From contig NZ_AKKF01000015.1 of the NCBI RefSeq assembly GCF_000281955.1, positions 1 through 44,975 of the forward strand: DNA of 44,975 nucleotides, written 5' to 3'. The notes beneath the pieces are model-generated. The model did no database searches. It saw nothing but the letters and a program-made list of their open reading frames with translations, and had not been told where the DNA came from. Position 1 is the first letter of the stretch. The number at the start of each line of letters is the position of its first letter. Made by a program: the position numbers and the translations under genes. Below, in pieces: positions 28,788 through 36,372 of this stretch. Origin of the DNA: Caulobacter sp. AP07 (GTDB taxonomy: Bacteria > Pseudomonadota > Alphaproteobacteria > Caulobacterales > Caulobacteraceae).

Positions 28788-28819
28788 CGAACCTGGAACA
28801 GTATTTCGACCAAGCCTAA
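28784..28819 (+). CDS. 11-codon mini-ORF overlapping the oxygenase stop
   Basis: An ATG overlapping the oxygenase stop (ATGA at 28784-28787), preceded by GGCGAAGG, opens an 11-residue frame, MTNLEQYFDQA, closed by TAA at 28817. The overlap geometry is the same as between the genes upstream. It may be the stub of a lost gene (many TPR proteins start like this), a short translated end of the operon, or chance. The Tyr beside Glu and Asp is the type of context tyrosine sulfotransferases favour, which is the only reason to link it to the operon. Confidence 0.25.
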   Translation: MTNLEQYFDQA

Positions 28820-29391
28820 GCCATGTCCGCGCGATCGATCTGATCGCGAAGAAGGTCATGATAGGTCTCGAAGCCGGCCACCTTGGCGTCCGGCGCCTTG
28901 CCGGCTTCGTCGTAGCCGCGCAGCCGCAGGGCGGCCTGCGCCGCCGGATCGGCCAGGAACGCCTCGATCTCCTCCTCGCTCATCGGGCCGCCCTGCAGGG
29001 CCAGACTCTGCAGCGACGCCTTGCTGAGGCATGCGAGATAGGCGGGGTCCACCGCCACCCGATATCGCTTGGCCGCCACGTGCAGGCGGATCGGCTCGGT
29101 GACCTCGGGACCGAACGCGCGGGCCAGGTAGCCGGCGCTGATGTGCTCGTGGCGTGTGTCGATGCCGCGGTCGGCGGCGTTCTCGCCGGCCTTCTGCATC
29201 ATGTGGCCGACGTCATGCAGCAGGGCGGCGGCGACCAGGGCCGGCGGCGCGCCGTCGACCTTGGCATGATGCGCCGTCTGCAGCGCGTGCTCCAGCTGGC
29301 TGACGCCCTCCCCATAACGGAGACCGCCCAGTTGGGCGAAGAGTTCGGTAAGCTCGGCCAGGAAAGCATCGGCCGCGGGACGAGAGGTCAT
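28816..29391 (-). CDS. PhnZ-type HD-domain oxygenase (phosphonate catabolism family)
   Basis: This is a 191-residue cytoplasmic protein of the HD-domain mixed-valent di-iron oxygenases typified by PhnZ, which cleaves the C-P bond of 2-amino-1-hydroxyethylphosphonate to glycine and phosphate. The metal ligand set is visible: H35 (QLEHALQ), H59-D60 and H63 (LLHDVGH), H81 or H83 (RHEHISAG), H104 (RLHVAAKRY, with K108) and D161. From memory, H104, K108 and D161 match the PhnZ numbers. E28 is a candidate substrate-amine ligand. LQGGPMSEEE near 132-141 is also family-typical. No PhnY-type hydroxylase is next to it; the nearest 2-oxoglutarate oxygenases are the Asp/Asn-type ones convergent to it. 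It lies 50 bp downstream of the phospholipase C gene on the same strand. Confidence 0.85.
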   Translation of the reverse strand: MTSRPAADAFLAELTELFAQLGGLRYGEGVSQLEHALQTAHHAKVDGAPPALVAAALLHDVGHMMQKAGENAADRGIDTRHEHISAGYLARAFGPEVTEPIRLHVAAKRYRVAVDPAYLACLSKASLQSLALQGGPMSEEEIEAFLADPAAQAALRLRGYDEAGKAPDAKVAGFETYHDLLRDQIDRADMA

Positions 29392-29441
29392 CTAGGATCC
29401 GTGTAAGGCATTGAACTGGGTCAGACGTCGGGCGAGCGCGC

Positions 29442-31571
29442 CTACAGGCGCATCCGTCCGATGCTTGGGTCGGTGCGGCTGGCTCGTCCCGTTTCGAGGT
29501 GGCCGGCCAGGCGCTGGGTGAAGGACGGATCGTCCAACACGGTCAGGGTCAGGTCGTACCAGTGGTCGCTGCCGCGCAGGTCCCACACCGAGCGGACGAC
29601 GCCCTTGGATGGCAGCATCAGGTTCTGGCGGGCCTCGCCTTCGGCCAGGGGATAGGTTTCGTCCATCCGCGCCGTGATCATGGCCGATCCGCCTCCGGCC
29701 CCGGCCAGTCTGAGGACCAGACGGGAGCGGGCGTCGGCCGCGACCGATACGCTGGGCTGCGGCCGCGACGCATCGCCGGCGAACCGCCGATAAAAGCCAT
29801 TTGGGCCATGGACTGTCAGGTCGTAGGGCCCAGGCGCGCGGCCTGCGCGGTTCCAATGTCCGGCCGCGTACGTTCCGCCGGCCGCCAGGGTGAAGCGCCA
29901 GGGACCGTCGCGGTCGGTGTTGTCGAACACCTGGAACACCGCGCCCGTCCGGCCCTTGTTGACCAGGTCGATCCAGAGGTCGCCGTCGTGGACGCGGGCG
30001 TCGGCCGACAGCACGTAGGGCAGGGGACGCGCGCCGCGCTGAGGCCCCTCCTGGGTCGAGGCCGTCTGCCTTTCCGGGATCCGCAGGGTCGGGGCGGCCT
30101 TGGACCGGGCCACGCGCGCCATGTAGTCCGCGGTCTGCGGCAGGGCCAGCGCCGTCCAGTCCTGGTTCGGCGTGGCGAAGTCGAAGGCCGAGGTCAGGTC
30201 GCCGCAGACCGCCCGCCGCCAGTCGCTGATGTTGTCCTCGCGCACCCCGAAGCGCTTCTCGAGGAACCGCAGCGTCGAGGTGTGGTCGAATACCTCCGAG
30301 CAGACGAAGCCGCCCCGGCTCCACGGCGAGACCACGATCGCCGGTACGCGGATGCCCAGGCCCAGCGGATGAGCGCCCTGGTTGGCGACCTCGGCCTGGC
30401 CGTAGTCCTTGATCTCGCCCGTGACCGGAACCGAGCTCCAGCCCTGCTCGGCCGTCAGCGGCGGCATGGGCGGCAGCATGTGGTCGTAGAAGCCGCCGGC
30501 CTCGTCGTAGTTGACGATGAATACGGTCTTGGCGAACACCTCGGGGTGGTCGACCAGCGCCTTGATCAGCTCGGCGCAGACGTGTTCGCCCTTCGAGGGC
30601 TCGGCCTGGGGGTGTTCGGACAGGTCAGCGGCGGTGACGATCCACGACACCTGCGGCAGGCGGTCGGCGGCGACGTCGGCGCGAAACGCCTCAACCAGCT
30701 GCTGGCCGTCCGAGCGGGTGCGGTCGGCGCCGGTCTTGCCTTCCGACACCCAGGCGCGGCCGCGTTCATAGAGCGGCGAATCCTTGGCGCAGGGGCGGAA
30801 ATTCATGAACACCGACAGGATGTTGTCGCCGAAGTTGTCGTGCTCCTGATAGACCTTCCAGCTGACGCCTGCGGCCTGCAGGCGCTCGGCGTAGGTCATC
30901 CAGTCGTGCGGCCCCTTGGCCATGTCCTTGTCCTGGGCCATGTCGGCGCTGGGCGTCTCGTCCTCGCCGTAGTTGCTCATCTCCGGATCGCCGCCGACCT
31001 TGCCGCCGCCGTTGCAGCCCGTCCAAAGGTGCAGGCGGTTCGGATAGGTCTGGGTCAGGGTCGAGCAGTGATAGGCGTCGCAGACCGTGAAGGCGCTGGC
31101 CAGGGCGTGGTAGAACGGCAGGTCCGAGGCCTTGTAGTAGACCATCCGCTTGTGCAGCTCGCCCGAGTGGCCCCACTGGTCGTAGCGGCCGCCGTTGACG
31201 ATGGTGATCGCCGCCTGGTGGCCCTGGTCCGCGCCGTCGACCGTGTAGGCGTTGGTCACCGAGGCGTCGCCGTGGAACGGGGCGACGAAGCCGTCCGGAT
31301 GTTCACCGCTAGGCTGGCGCCAGACCGAGGCTCCGCCGGGCAGCCGTTGCGGACGAGGATCGCCCAGGCCCCGCACGCCGTTCAGCGCGCCGAAATAGTG
31401 ATCGAACGCACGGTTCTCCTGCATGAAGATCACCACGTGCTCGACGTCCATGATCGTGCCGGTGCGGTGGCGCGCGGGGATGGCCATGGCCCTGGCGACG
31501 GTGGCCGGCAGCAGGCCGACGGCGGCCCCGGCAGCCGCGGAACGTAGGAAGGCGCGGCGGTCCGTCGTCAT
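29442..31571 (-). CDS. Tat-exported phospholipase C / phosphoesterase (1)
   Basis: This is a 709-residue enzyme of the non-haemolytic, phosphocholine-type phospholipase C family (phosphoesterase domain plus two C-terminal DUF756 domains), which cleaves phospholipid head groups or related phosphoesters outside the cytoplasm. The Tat signal is DRRAFLRSAAAGAAVGLL at the N-terminus. The catalytic core opens with VVIFMQENRAFDHYFG (near residue 45), where Glu and Asn are metal ligands. The C-terminal ~200 residues are beta-rich, with the paired DUF756 pattern. The frame runs upstream to 31772, but the Tat signal and GGGAGA before the ATG fix the start at 31571. A TGGTATAGACCA operator lies 24 bases upstream, and the GntR gene is divergent. 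Confidence 0.9.
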   Translation of the reverse strand: MTTDRRAFLRSAAAGAAVGLLPATVARAMAIPARHRTGTIMDVEHVVIFMQENRAFDHYFGALNGVRGLGDPRPQRLPGGASVWRQPSGEHPDGFVAPFHGDASVTNAYTVDGADQGHQAAITIVNGGRYDQWGHSGELHKRMVYYKASDLPFYHALASAFTVCDAYHCSTLTQTYPNRLHLWTGCNGGGKVGGDPEMSNYGEDETPSADMAQDKDMAKGPHDWMTYAERLQAAGVSWKVYQEHDNFGDNILSVFMNFRPCAKDSPLYERGRAWVSEGKTGADRTRSDGQQLVEAFRADVAADRLPQVSWIVTAADLSEHPQAEPSKGEHVCAELIKALVDHPEVFAKTVFIVNYDEAGGFYDHMLPPMPPLTAEQGWSSVPVTGEIKDYGQAEVANQGAHPLGLGIRVPAIVVSPWSRGGFVCSEVFDHTSTLRFLEKRFGVREDNISDWRRAVCGDLTSAFDFATPNQDWTALALPQTADYMARVARSKAAPTLRIPERQTASTQEGPQRGARPLPYVLSADARVHDGDLWIDLVNKGRTGAVFQVFDNTDRDGPWRFTLAAGGTYAAGHWNRAGRAPGPYDLTVHGPNGFYRRFAGDASRPQPSVSVAADARSRLVLRLAGAGGGSAMITARMDETYPLAEGEARQNLMLPSKGVVRSVWDLRGSDHWYDLTLTVLDDPSFTQRLAGHLETGRASRTDPSIGRMRL

Positions 31572-31595
31572 GGCTTCGTTCTCCCATCTCCACAT

Positions 31596-31607
31596 TGGTA
31601 TAGACCA
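31596..31607. promoter_or_regulatory. TGGTATAGACCA operator in the phospholipase C / gntR divergent region
   Basis: The site has the HutC-class GntR core GT-N-TA-N-AC with flanking TGG/CCA symmetry. It lies 24 bases before the phospholipase C start and 148 bases before the GntR start. The identical 12-mer occurs at 32536. Confidence 0.75.
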
Positions 31608-31755
31608 GATGAGAAGATCGTTCGGCGAAACTTTCGTGAAAGCTGGGAAACGCTTCGCTTCGGTCGTCAGTGGTCTGATCCAGTTGCTTGACCCGGGAGG
31701 AGCGCCCTCCCATCCTCTCCGGATGGCGGGATTCGACCGCTGACCAGGTCGCCCG

Positions 31756-32475
31756 ATGCAGCAGCCCGACACCCTCCACTATCTCGGAGTGCGCGACGAC
31801 ATCGCCGCGCGGATCAGCGGTGGCGAGTTCAAGGCGGGTGAGCGCCTGCCGTCGGAGCGCCAAATGCAGGTCGGCGGCGGCGTGGCGCGCGGCACCGTCC
31901 GCGAGGCGCTGTTCCAGCTGGAGGCCGAGGGGGTCATCTACCGCAAGGACCGCAGCGGCTGGTACGTTTCGCCGCCGCCGGTGGTCTACGACCCGACGCG
32001 CTGGGAAGGTTTCATGTCCTACGTCGAGGCGCAAGGACGGCGGCCGGAAACCGAGACGCTAAGCAAGATCGAAATCGCCTGCGACGGCATGCTGGCCGAG
32101 ATCTTTTCGCGCCCGATCGGCGCGCCGATGTACTGGATCCGCCGTCGGCGCTCCGTTGACGGCCGGGCCGTGCTGATCGAGAGCATCGTCGTCGACGCGT
32201 CCCTGGCGCCGGGCCTCGTGGAGCATGACCTCGACGGCTCGCTGACCAACGTCCTGAAGCAGGTCTACGGTATCGGCGTCGCGCGCAACAAGGTCGACAT
32301 GCAGCCCTGCGCCCTGACCCGTGACGTGGCCGAGGCCCTGCGGGTCAAGTCCGGGTTGCCGGGCCTCAGCCTGGTCCGTACCTGCTACGACGCCCAGGGC
32401 CGGGTGGTCGAGTTCGACCGAGAACACTGGCGCCACGACGCCTTGAAGATCAGCGTCGACATCCGCGTCCGCTAG
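31756..32475 (+). CDS. GntR-family transcriptional regulator, HutC/UTRA class
   Basis: This is a 239-residue cytoplasmic repressor-type protein. A winged helix-turn-helix occupies residues about 8-75 (GERLPSERQMQVGGGVARGTVREAL is the recognition core, spread over 28-52). A UTRA ligand-binding domain follows (about 90-235) with RPETETLSKIE and the central PMYWIRRRRSVDGR. HutC-class regulators bind GT-N-TA-N-AC sites and respond to amino acids, amino sugars or phosphonates; PhnF and PhnR belong here. Matching sites flank it at 31596 and 32536, and a near match is before TBDR 2. Its neighbours (phospholipase C, PhnZ-type oxygenase, DUF5690 transporter) favour a phosphorus-compound effector. The ATG has no strong ribosome-binding site. 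Confidence 0.9.
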   Translation: MQQPDTLHYLGVRDDIAARISGGEFKAGERLPSERQMQVGGGVARGTVREALFQLEAEGVIYRKDRSGWYVSPPPVVYDPTRWEGFMSYVEAQGRRPETETLSKIEIACDGMLAEIFSRPIGAPMYWIRRRRSVDGRAVLIESIVVDASLAPGLVEHDLDGSLTNVLKQVYGIGVARNKVDMQPCALTRDVAEALRVKSGLPGLSLVRTCYDAQGRVVEFDREHWRHDALKISVDIRVR

Positions 32476-32485
32476 GCCATGAAAC

Positions 32486-32506
32486 GGGGGGCGCCCCCCC
32501 CCCCCC
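32486..32506. repeat. G6-CG-C13 homopolymer tract
   Basis: Six G (32486-32491), CG, then thirteen C (32494-32506) lie in the 97-bp gap between the GntR and DUF5690 genes. The G and C runs can pair. The C run may vary in length by slippage and could also be miscounted in sequencing. Confidence 0.8.
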
Positions 32507-32535
32507 ACGACGCCGTCATCCGGCTGTCGTGGGCA

Positions 32536-32547
32536 TGGTATAGACCA
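32536..32547 (+). promoter_or_regulatory. TGGTATAGACCA operator before the DUF5690 transporter
   Basis: A 12-base match to the site at 31596. It ends 25 bases before the start codon, nearly the same distance as the site before the phospholipase C gene (24). It overlaps a TATAGA hexamer preceded by TGG, which fits repression by occlusion of a -10 box. Confidence 0.75.
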
Positions 32548-32572
32548 AAATGCTCCATCAAGGGGCGCTTCC

Positions 32573-33892
32573 ATGATTTCAGGTCCTCAACGTTGGCTGG
32601 AGCGAGCCAATCCGCTGGCGTTCACCCTGTTCGCGGGCCTGGCCGGCTTTTGCGCCTATTTCTCGATGTACGCCTTTCGAAAACCGTTCGCGGCGGCGAC
32701 CTTCGGCGCGGTCGACGGCTGGACCTTCGCCGTCGACTACAAGATCGCCCTGGTGCTGGCCCAGGTGGCCGGTTACGCCGCTTCCAAGCTGATCGGGGTC
32801 AAGGTCATTTCCGAAATCACCCCGTCACGGCGCGGCGTGGCGATCCTCGGATTGATCGGCTTCTCCTGGCTGGCCCTGCTGGCCTTCGCGGTGGTTCCCG
32901 CGCCCTGGAATGTCGCGGCCCTGTTCCTGAACGGCCTGCCGCTGGGCATGATCTGGGGGCTGGTGTTCGGCTTCATGGAAGGGCGGCGCACCTCCGAGGT
33001 TCTGGGCGCCATCCTCTGCGCCAGCTTCATCCTGTCGTCCGGCGTCGTGAAGTCGGTCGGCAAGTGGCTGATGGTCGATGTCGATGTCTCGCCGTTCTGG
33101 ATGCCCGCCGCCACTGGCGCGATCTTCCTGCCGCTGCTGGCGGTTTCGGTGTGGGCCCTGATGCAGCTGCCGCCGCCCAGCCCCGCCGACGAGGCCGCCC
33201 GCGTGCGTCGCCAGCCGATGGACAGCGCCCAGCGCCGCGCCTTTCTGGTCGCCTACGCGCCCGGCGTGGCGCTGCTGGTGATGGCCTATGTTCTGCTGAC
33301 CGCCTTTCGCGACTTCCGCGACAACTTCGCCGCCGAGCTCTGGACCGCCCTGGGCTTCGGCGAGGCTTCCGGCGTCTTCACCGCCAGCGAGCTGCCGGTC
33401 GCCGCCATCGCCCTGGCGGTGATGGGCGCGGTGATGCTGGTTCGCGACAACCTGCGGGCGCTGCTGGTGATGCACGGCGTCATCCTGGCCGGCTTCCTGC
33501 TGCTGGGCCTCTCGACCCTGGCCTTCCAGGCCCACCTGCTGCCGCCCCTGGTCTGGATGATCCTGACGGGCGCCGGCCTCTACATGGCCTACACGCCGTT
33601 CAACGCCATGCTGTTCGACCGGATGATCGCCTTCAGCGGCCGGATCGGCACGGCGGGCTTCCTGATCTACGTGGCCGACGCCTCGGGCTATCTCGGCAGC
33701 GTCGCCCTGCTGATCTGGCGCAGCTTCGCCATGGTCCGGCTGGACTGGCTGGGTTTCTTCATCGCCAGCGCCTATGCGACGAGCGTCGTCGGCGCCGTCT
33801 GCACGATCCTGGCCGGCCTCTACTTCCTGCGCCGTCGTTCGACACGTGACGCCCGCGCCCAGGCGGCGGCGGCCAGGGATGCGCTCGCCTGA
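32573..33892 (+). CDS. DUF5690-family MFS-like transporter
   Basis: This 439-residue inner-membrane protein has about twelve hydrophobic segments. The sequence FSMYAFRKPFAAATF near residue 25, then GLPLGMIWGLVFGFMEGRR (about 122-140), RDFRDNF (about 245) and YTPFNAMLFDR (about 341), matches what I recall of DUF5690, a major-facilitator-like family without an assigned substrate. The AFRKP motif also recalls organophosphate:phosphate antiporters of the GlpT/UhpT kind. AGGGGCG precedes the ATG. It lies downstream of gntR, behind its own operator, and is convergent with phospholipase C 2. It probably imports the product released by the phospholipase and/or taken up by TBDR 2; that is inference. 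Confidence 0.8.
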   Translation: MISGPQRWLERANPLAFTLFAGLAGFCAYFSMYAFRKPFAAATFGAVDGWTFAVDYKIALVLAQVAGYAASKLIGVKVISEITPSRRGVAILGLIGFSWLALLAFAVVPAPWNVAALFLNGLPLGMIWGLVFGFMEGRRTSEVLGAILCASFILSSGVVKSVGKWLMVDVDVSPFWMPAATGAIFLPLLAVSVWALMQLPPPSPADEAARVRRQPMDSAQRRAFLVAYAPGVALLVMAYVLLTAFRDFRDNFAAELWTALGFGEASGVFTASELPVAAIALAVMGAVMLVRDNLRALLVMHGVILAGFLLLGLSTLAFQAHLLPPLVWMILTGAGLYMAYTPFNAMLFDRMIAFSGRIGTAGFLIYVADASGYLGSVALLIWRSFAMVRLDWLGFFIASAYATSVVGAVCTILAGLYFLRRRSTRDARAQAAAARDALA

Positions 33893-33956
33893 CCTTGCTG
33901 GCCTGCGGAACCGCCAGCCCTAGCGGCGCCGCGCCTGGAGCGACCTGGTTGGTCTG

Positions 33957-36071
33957 TCACCGGCGAAACGGCTGATCCATGATCGCCATTCCGCCCATGG
34001 CCGGATCGCTGATGGAATCGACGCCCATCTCCAGCCGTCCGGCCACGCGGCGCAGGTAGCCGTCGGCCTCGATCGACACGTCGTACCAGCCCCCGGTCGC
34101 CTTCACGCGCAGGTCCTTGCGGATCTCGCGCCCCGGCGGCAGCGCCATCTTCCAGGCGCGGAAGGCCGTCCTGTAGGCGTCGGGCGTGGCGGCCAGGGTC
34201 TTGGCCGCGCCACCGGGGTTGCGCAGGGTCAGGCCGACCAGGCCCGCGGTCGGCGATGTCAGGACATTCAGGACCGGATCCTCGCCAGGGGCGGCGCCGA
34301 CAAAGTGGCGGTGGAAGCCGTTGGGGCCCAGCACCCACAGGTCGTAGGCGCCGGCGGGCCAGGCGTCGCTGACCTGCTTGCCCGGCTCGACGGTGTAGCG
34401 ACGCGGCGGCTGGTCAAGGCGTAGACGGTCATAGACGTGCAGAACCGTCGCCTGCGATCCGTCATTGGCGAGCGTCAGCGTCAGGCGGCCATCCCGCGCG
34501 CCCTCGTCCACGCGCGGGGCGTAGGGCAGGGCGCGCGAGGGGCGGGGACCTGTCGCCTGCGCCGGGACCGCGGGCGCGGCCGGCGTCGGCGGCACGGTGG
34601 TGTCCTTCAGCGCCGCTGCGCGGTCGGCTGTGGCCTTGGTGGCGGGCAGGGCCTGGGCGAAGGGCGTGTCGTTCGGAGTCTTGAAGTCGAAGGCGGTGGT
34701 CAGGTCGCCGCAAACCGCCCGTCGCCAGGGCGAGATGTTGGGCTCGCTCACCCCGAACCGCGTTTCCAGGAAGCGGATCACCGAGGTGTGGTCGAAGACC
34801 TGCGAATTGACCCAGCCGCCCCGGCTCCAGGGCGACAGCACATACAGCGGAACCCTGGGGCCCAGGCCATACGGACGACCCATGAGCTCGTCGCGCTCGG
34901 CCTTGGCCTCGGTGGGATTGCGCACCAGGTGATATTCGCCGGCGGTGTCGACCGTCGAGGCGCCCAGGACCGTTCCGTCAGCGGCCTTCGAGGGCGGGGC
35001 GGGCGGCGGGACATGGTCGAAGAAGCCGTCGTTCTCGTCGAACATCACCAGCAGCACGGTCCGCGCCCAGACCTTGGGATCGGCGGTCAGGGCGTCGATC
35101 ACCCGGGCGGTGTAGTCCGCGCCCTGGGCGGGGCTGGACGGGCCCGGATGCTCGGAATCGGCGGCCGGGGCGACGATGTACGACACCTGCGGCAGTTTTC
35201 CGGCCAGCACGTCCTCACGCAGGCCGTCCAGCTTGCGGGTCGACAGGCCCAGCGCCGCCAGGCGTGGATCCGAGCCGGGCAGGCCTTCATGGCTGTCGCG
35301 GTAGGTCTTGAACCCGGCCGTCGGGTTGTCCGTGAAATTGTCGGCCATGTCCTGGTAGATGCGCCAGGTCACGCCGGCCGCCAGCAGCCGCTCGGCATAG
35401 GTGGTCCAGCGATAGGGATCGGCCGCCCCGCCATCGGCCACGAAGCTGTCGTGGCTGTTGGAAATCGAGGGGCCGCCATGCTGGCCGGACGGATCGTTGG
35501 TGGCCGTCCAAAGAAACAGACGGTTGGTGTTGGTGCCGGTCTGGGTCGAGCAGTGATAGGCGTCGCAGACGGTGAAGGCGTCGGCCATCGCATACTGGAA
35601 GGGGATGTCTTCGCGGCGATAGTAGCCCATGGCGCGTTCGGTCTTGGCGGCCGGCCAACGGTCCATGCGGCCTTCGTTCCAGGCGGCCTGGGCGTCGGAC
35701 CAGCTGTGGGGCGTGCCCTCGACCCGCATGTGGGCGAAGGTCGCTATGGTGTCCAACGGGAAGGGCGAGACCAGCGGCGGCCCGCCCTTTCCCGTGTCGT
35801 TGACCTGCGTCCAGACCGTCTTGCGGTGAAGGCCCTGACTGTCGGGCATGGGGATCGGGAAGCGATCGCCAAAGCCCCGGACGCCATTCATCACGCCGAA
35901 GTAGTGATCGAAGGCGCGGTTTTCCTGCATCAGGATCACCACGTGCTCCACGTCCTTCAACGTGCCGGTGCGCACGTCCGCGTCGATGGCCAGGGCCTTG
36001 GCGACGGCCGGGGGCAAAGCCAATGCGGCGGTCGCGGAGAGCAGGAAGGCGCGACGATCTACTGAGGGCAT
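33957..36071 (-). CDS. Tat-exported phospholipase C / phosphoesterase (2)
   Basis: This 704-residue paralogue of the enzyme at 29442 has the same layout: Tat signal VDRRAFLLSATAAL, core motif VVILMQENRAFDHYFG (near residue 43), and two C-terminal DUF756-type domains. It carries a longer segment after the core (about 250-340) and a Pro/Ala linker before the C-terminal domains (about 490-510). An in-frame ATG at 36101 would add ten residues; the Tat signal fits the ATG at 36071 best, although no strong ribosome-binding site is seen. It is divergent from TBDR 3 across an AT-rich control region and lacks the TGGTATAGACCA operator of copy 1, so the two enzymes are probably expressed under different conditions. 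Confidence 0.88.
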   Translation of the reverse strand: MPSVDRRAFLLSATAALALPPAVAKALAIDADVRTGTLKDVEHVVILMQENRAFDHYFGVMNGVRGFGDRFPIPMPDSQGLHRKTVWTQVNDTGKGGPPLVSPFPLDTIATFAHMRVEGTPHSWSDAQAAWNEGRMDRWPAAKTERAMGYYRREDIPFQYAMADAFTVCDAYHCSTQTGTNTNRLFLWTATNDPSGQHGGPSISNSHDSFVADGGAADPYRWTTYAERLLAAGVTWRIYQDMADNFTDNPTAGFKTYRDSHEGLPGSDPRLAALGLSTRKLDGLREDVLAGKLPQVSYIVAPAADSEHPGPSSPAQGADYTARVIDALTADPKVWARTVLLVMFDENDGFFDHVPPPAPPSKAADGTVLGASTVDTAGEYHLVRNPTEAKAERDELMGRPYGLGPRVPLYVLSPWSRGGWVNSQVFDHTSVIRFLETRFGVSEPNISPWRRAVCGDLTTAFDFKTPNDTPFAQALPATKATADRAAALKDTTVPPTPAAPAVPAQATGPRPSRALPYAPRVDEGARDGRLTLTLANDGSQATVLHVYDRLRLDQPPRRYTVEPGKQVSDAWPAGAYDLWVLGPNGFHRHFVGAAPGEDPVLNVLTSPTAGLVGLTLRNPGGAAKTLAATPDAYRTAFRAWKMALPPGREIRKDLRVKATGGWYDVSIEADGYLRRVAGRLEMGVDSISDPAMGGMAIMDQPFRR

Positions 36072-36372
36072 GGAAAATTCCGAAAGGTCATGTGGTCTCA
36101 CGGTCTAGCCGCGCCTGATGTCCGTGAGGTGACAGACCGAGGCGGCCGAGGATGGGCGGCGCGGAGGCCCCAGGTCCACCTCGACAGGCGGTCAGCCCAA
36201 GCACCATTGCGCTCCAACGCGTAGATCGTGGCGCCGGACAGGGGCGCGAGGCGGCGCAGTTCCATACAACGTATACGTATATCGTATAAGATATTTGACA
36301 TAAATCATATAATCGTGCCTCTTGATATCGAAGCGACGCCTGTCGGAGGCGCGCTGCTTGAGGGGGCATTCC
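36072..36372. promoter_or_regulatory. divergent promoter region with CGTATA repeats
   Basis: The 301-bp gap between phospholipase C 2 and TBDR 3 is GC-rich except for about 36262-36330, which is strongly AT-rich. It contains three CGTATA copies (36270, 36276, 36283), the perfect palindrome TATACGTATA (36272-36281), a TTGACA (36295-36300) and a TATAAT (36308-36313). The last two are only seven bases apart, so they are not one promoter. A regulator-binding site shared by both genes is likely. No gene is seen here. Confidence 0.6.

Noticed and set aside
29499..31547. Long plus-strand open frame (682 codons) opposite phospholipase C 1
   Set aside because: It is the antisense shadow of a well-supported gene; the translation is a Val/Gly/Arg/Ala-rich string without domains. 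The same holds for the long antisense frames over guaA, TBDR 1, TBDR 3 and the DUF5695-type gene.
36295..36313. TTGACA and TATAAT as a sigma-70 promoter for TBDR 3
   Set aside because: The boxes are only seven bases apart, whereas about 17 are needed. Each could belong to another promoter, but no convincing partner is seen.
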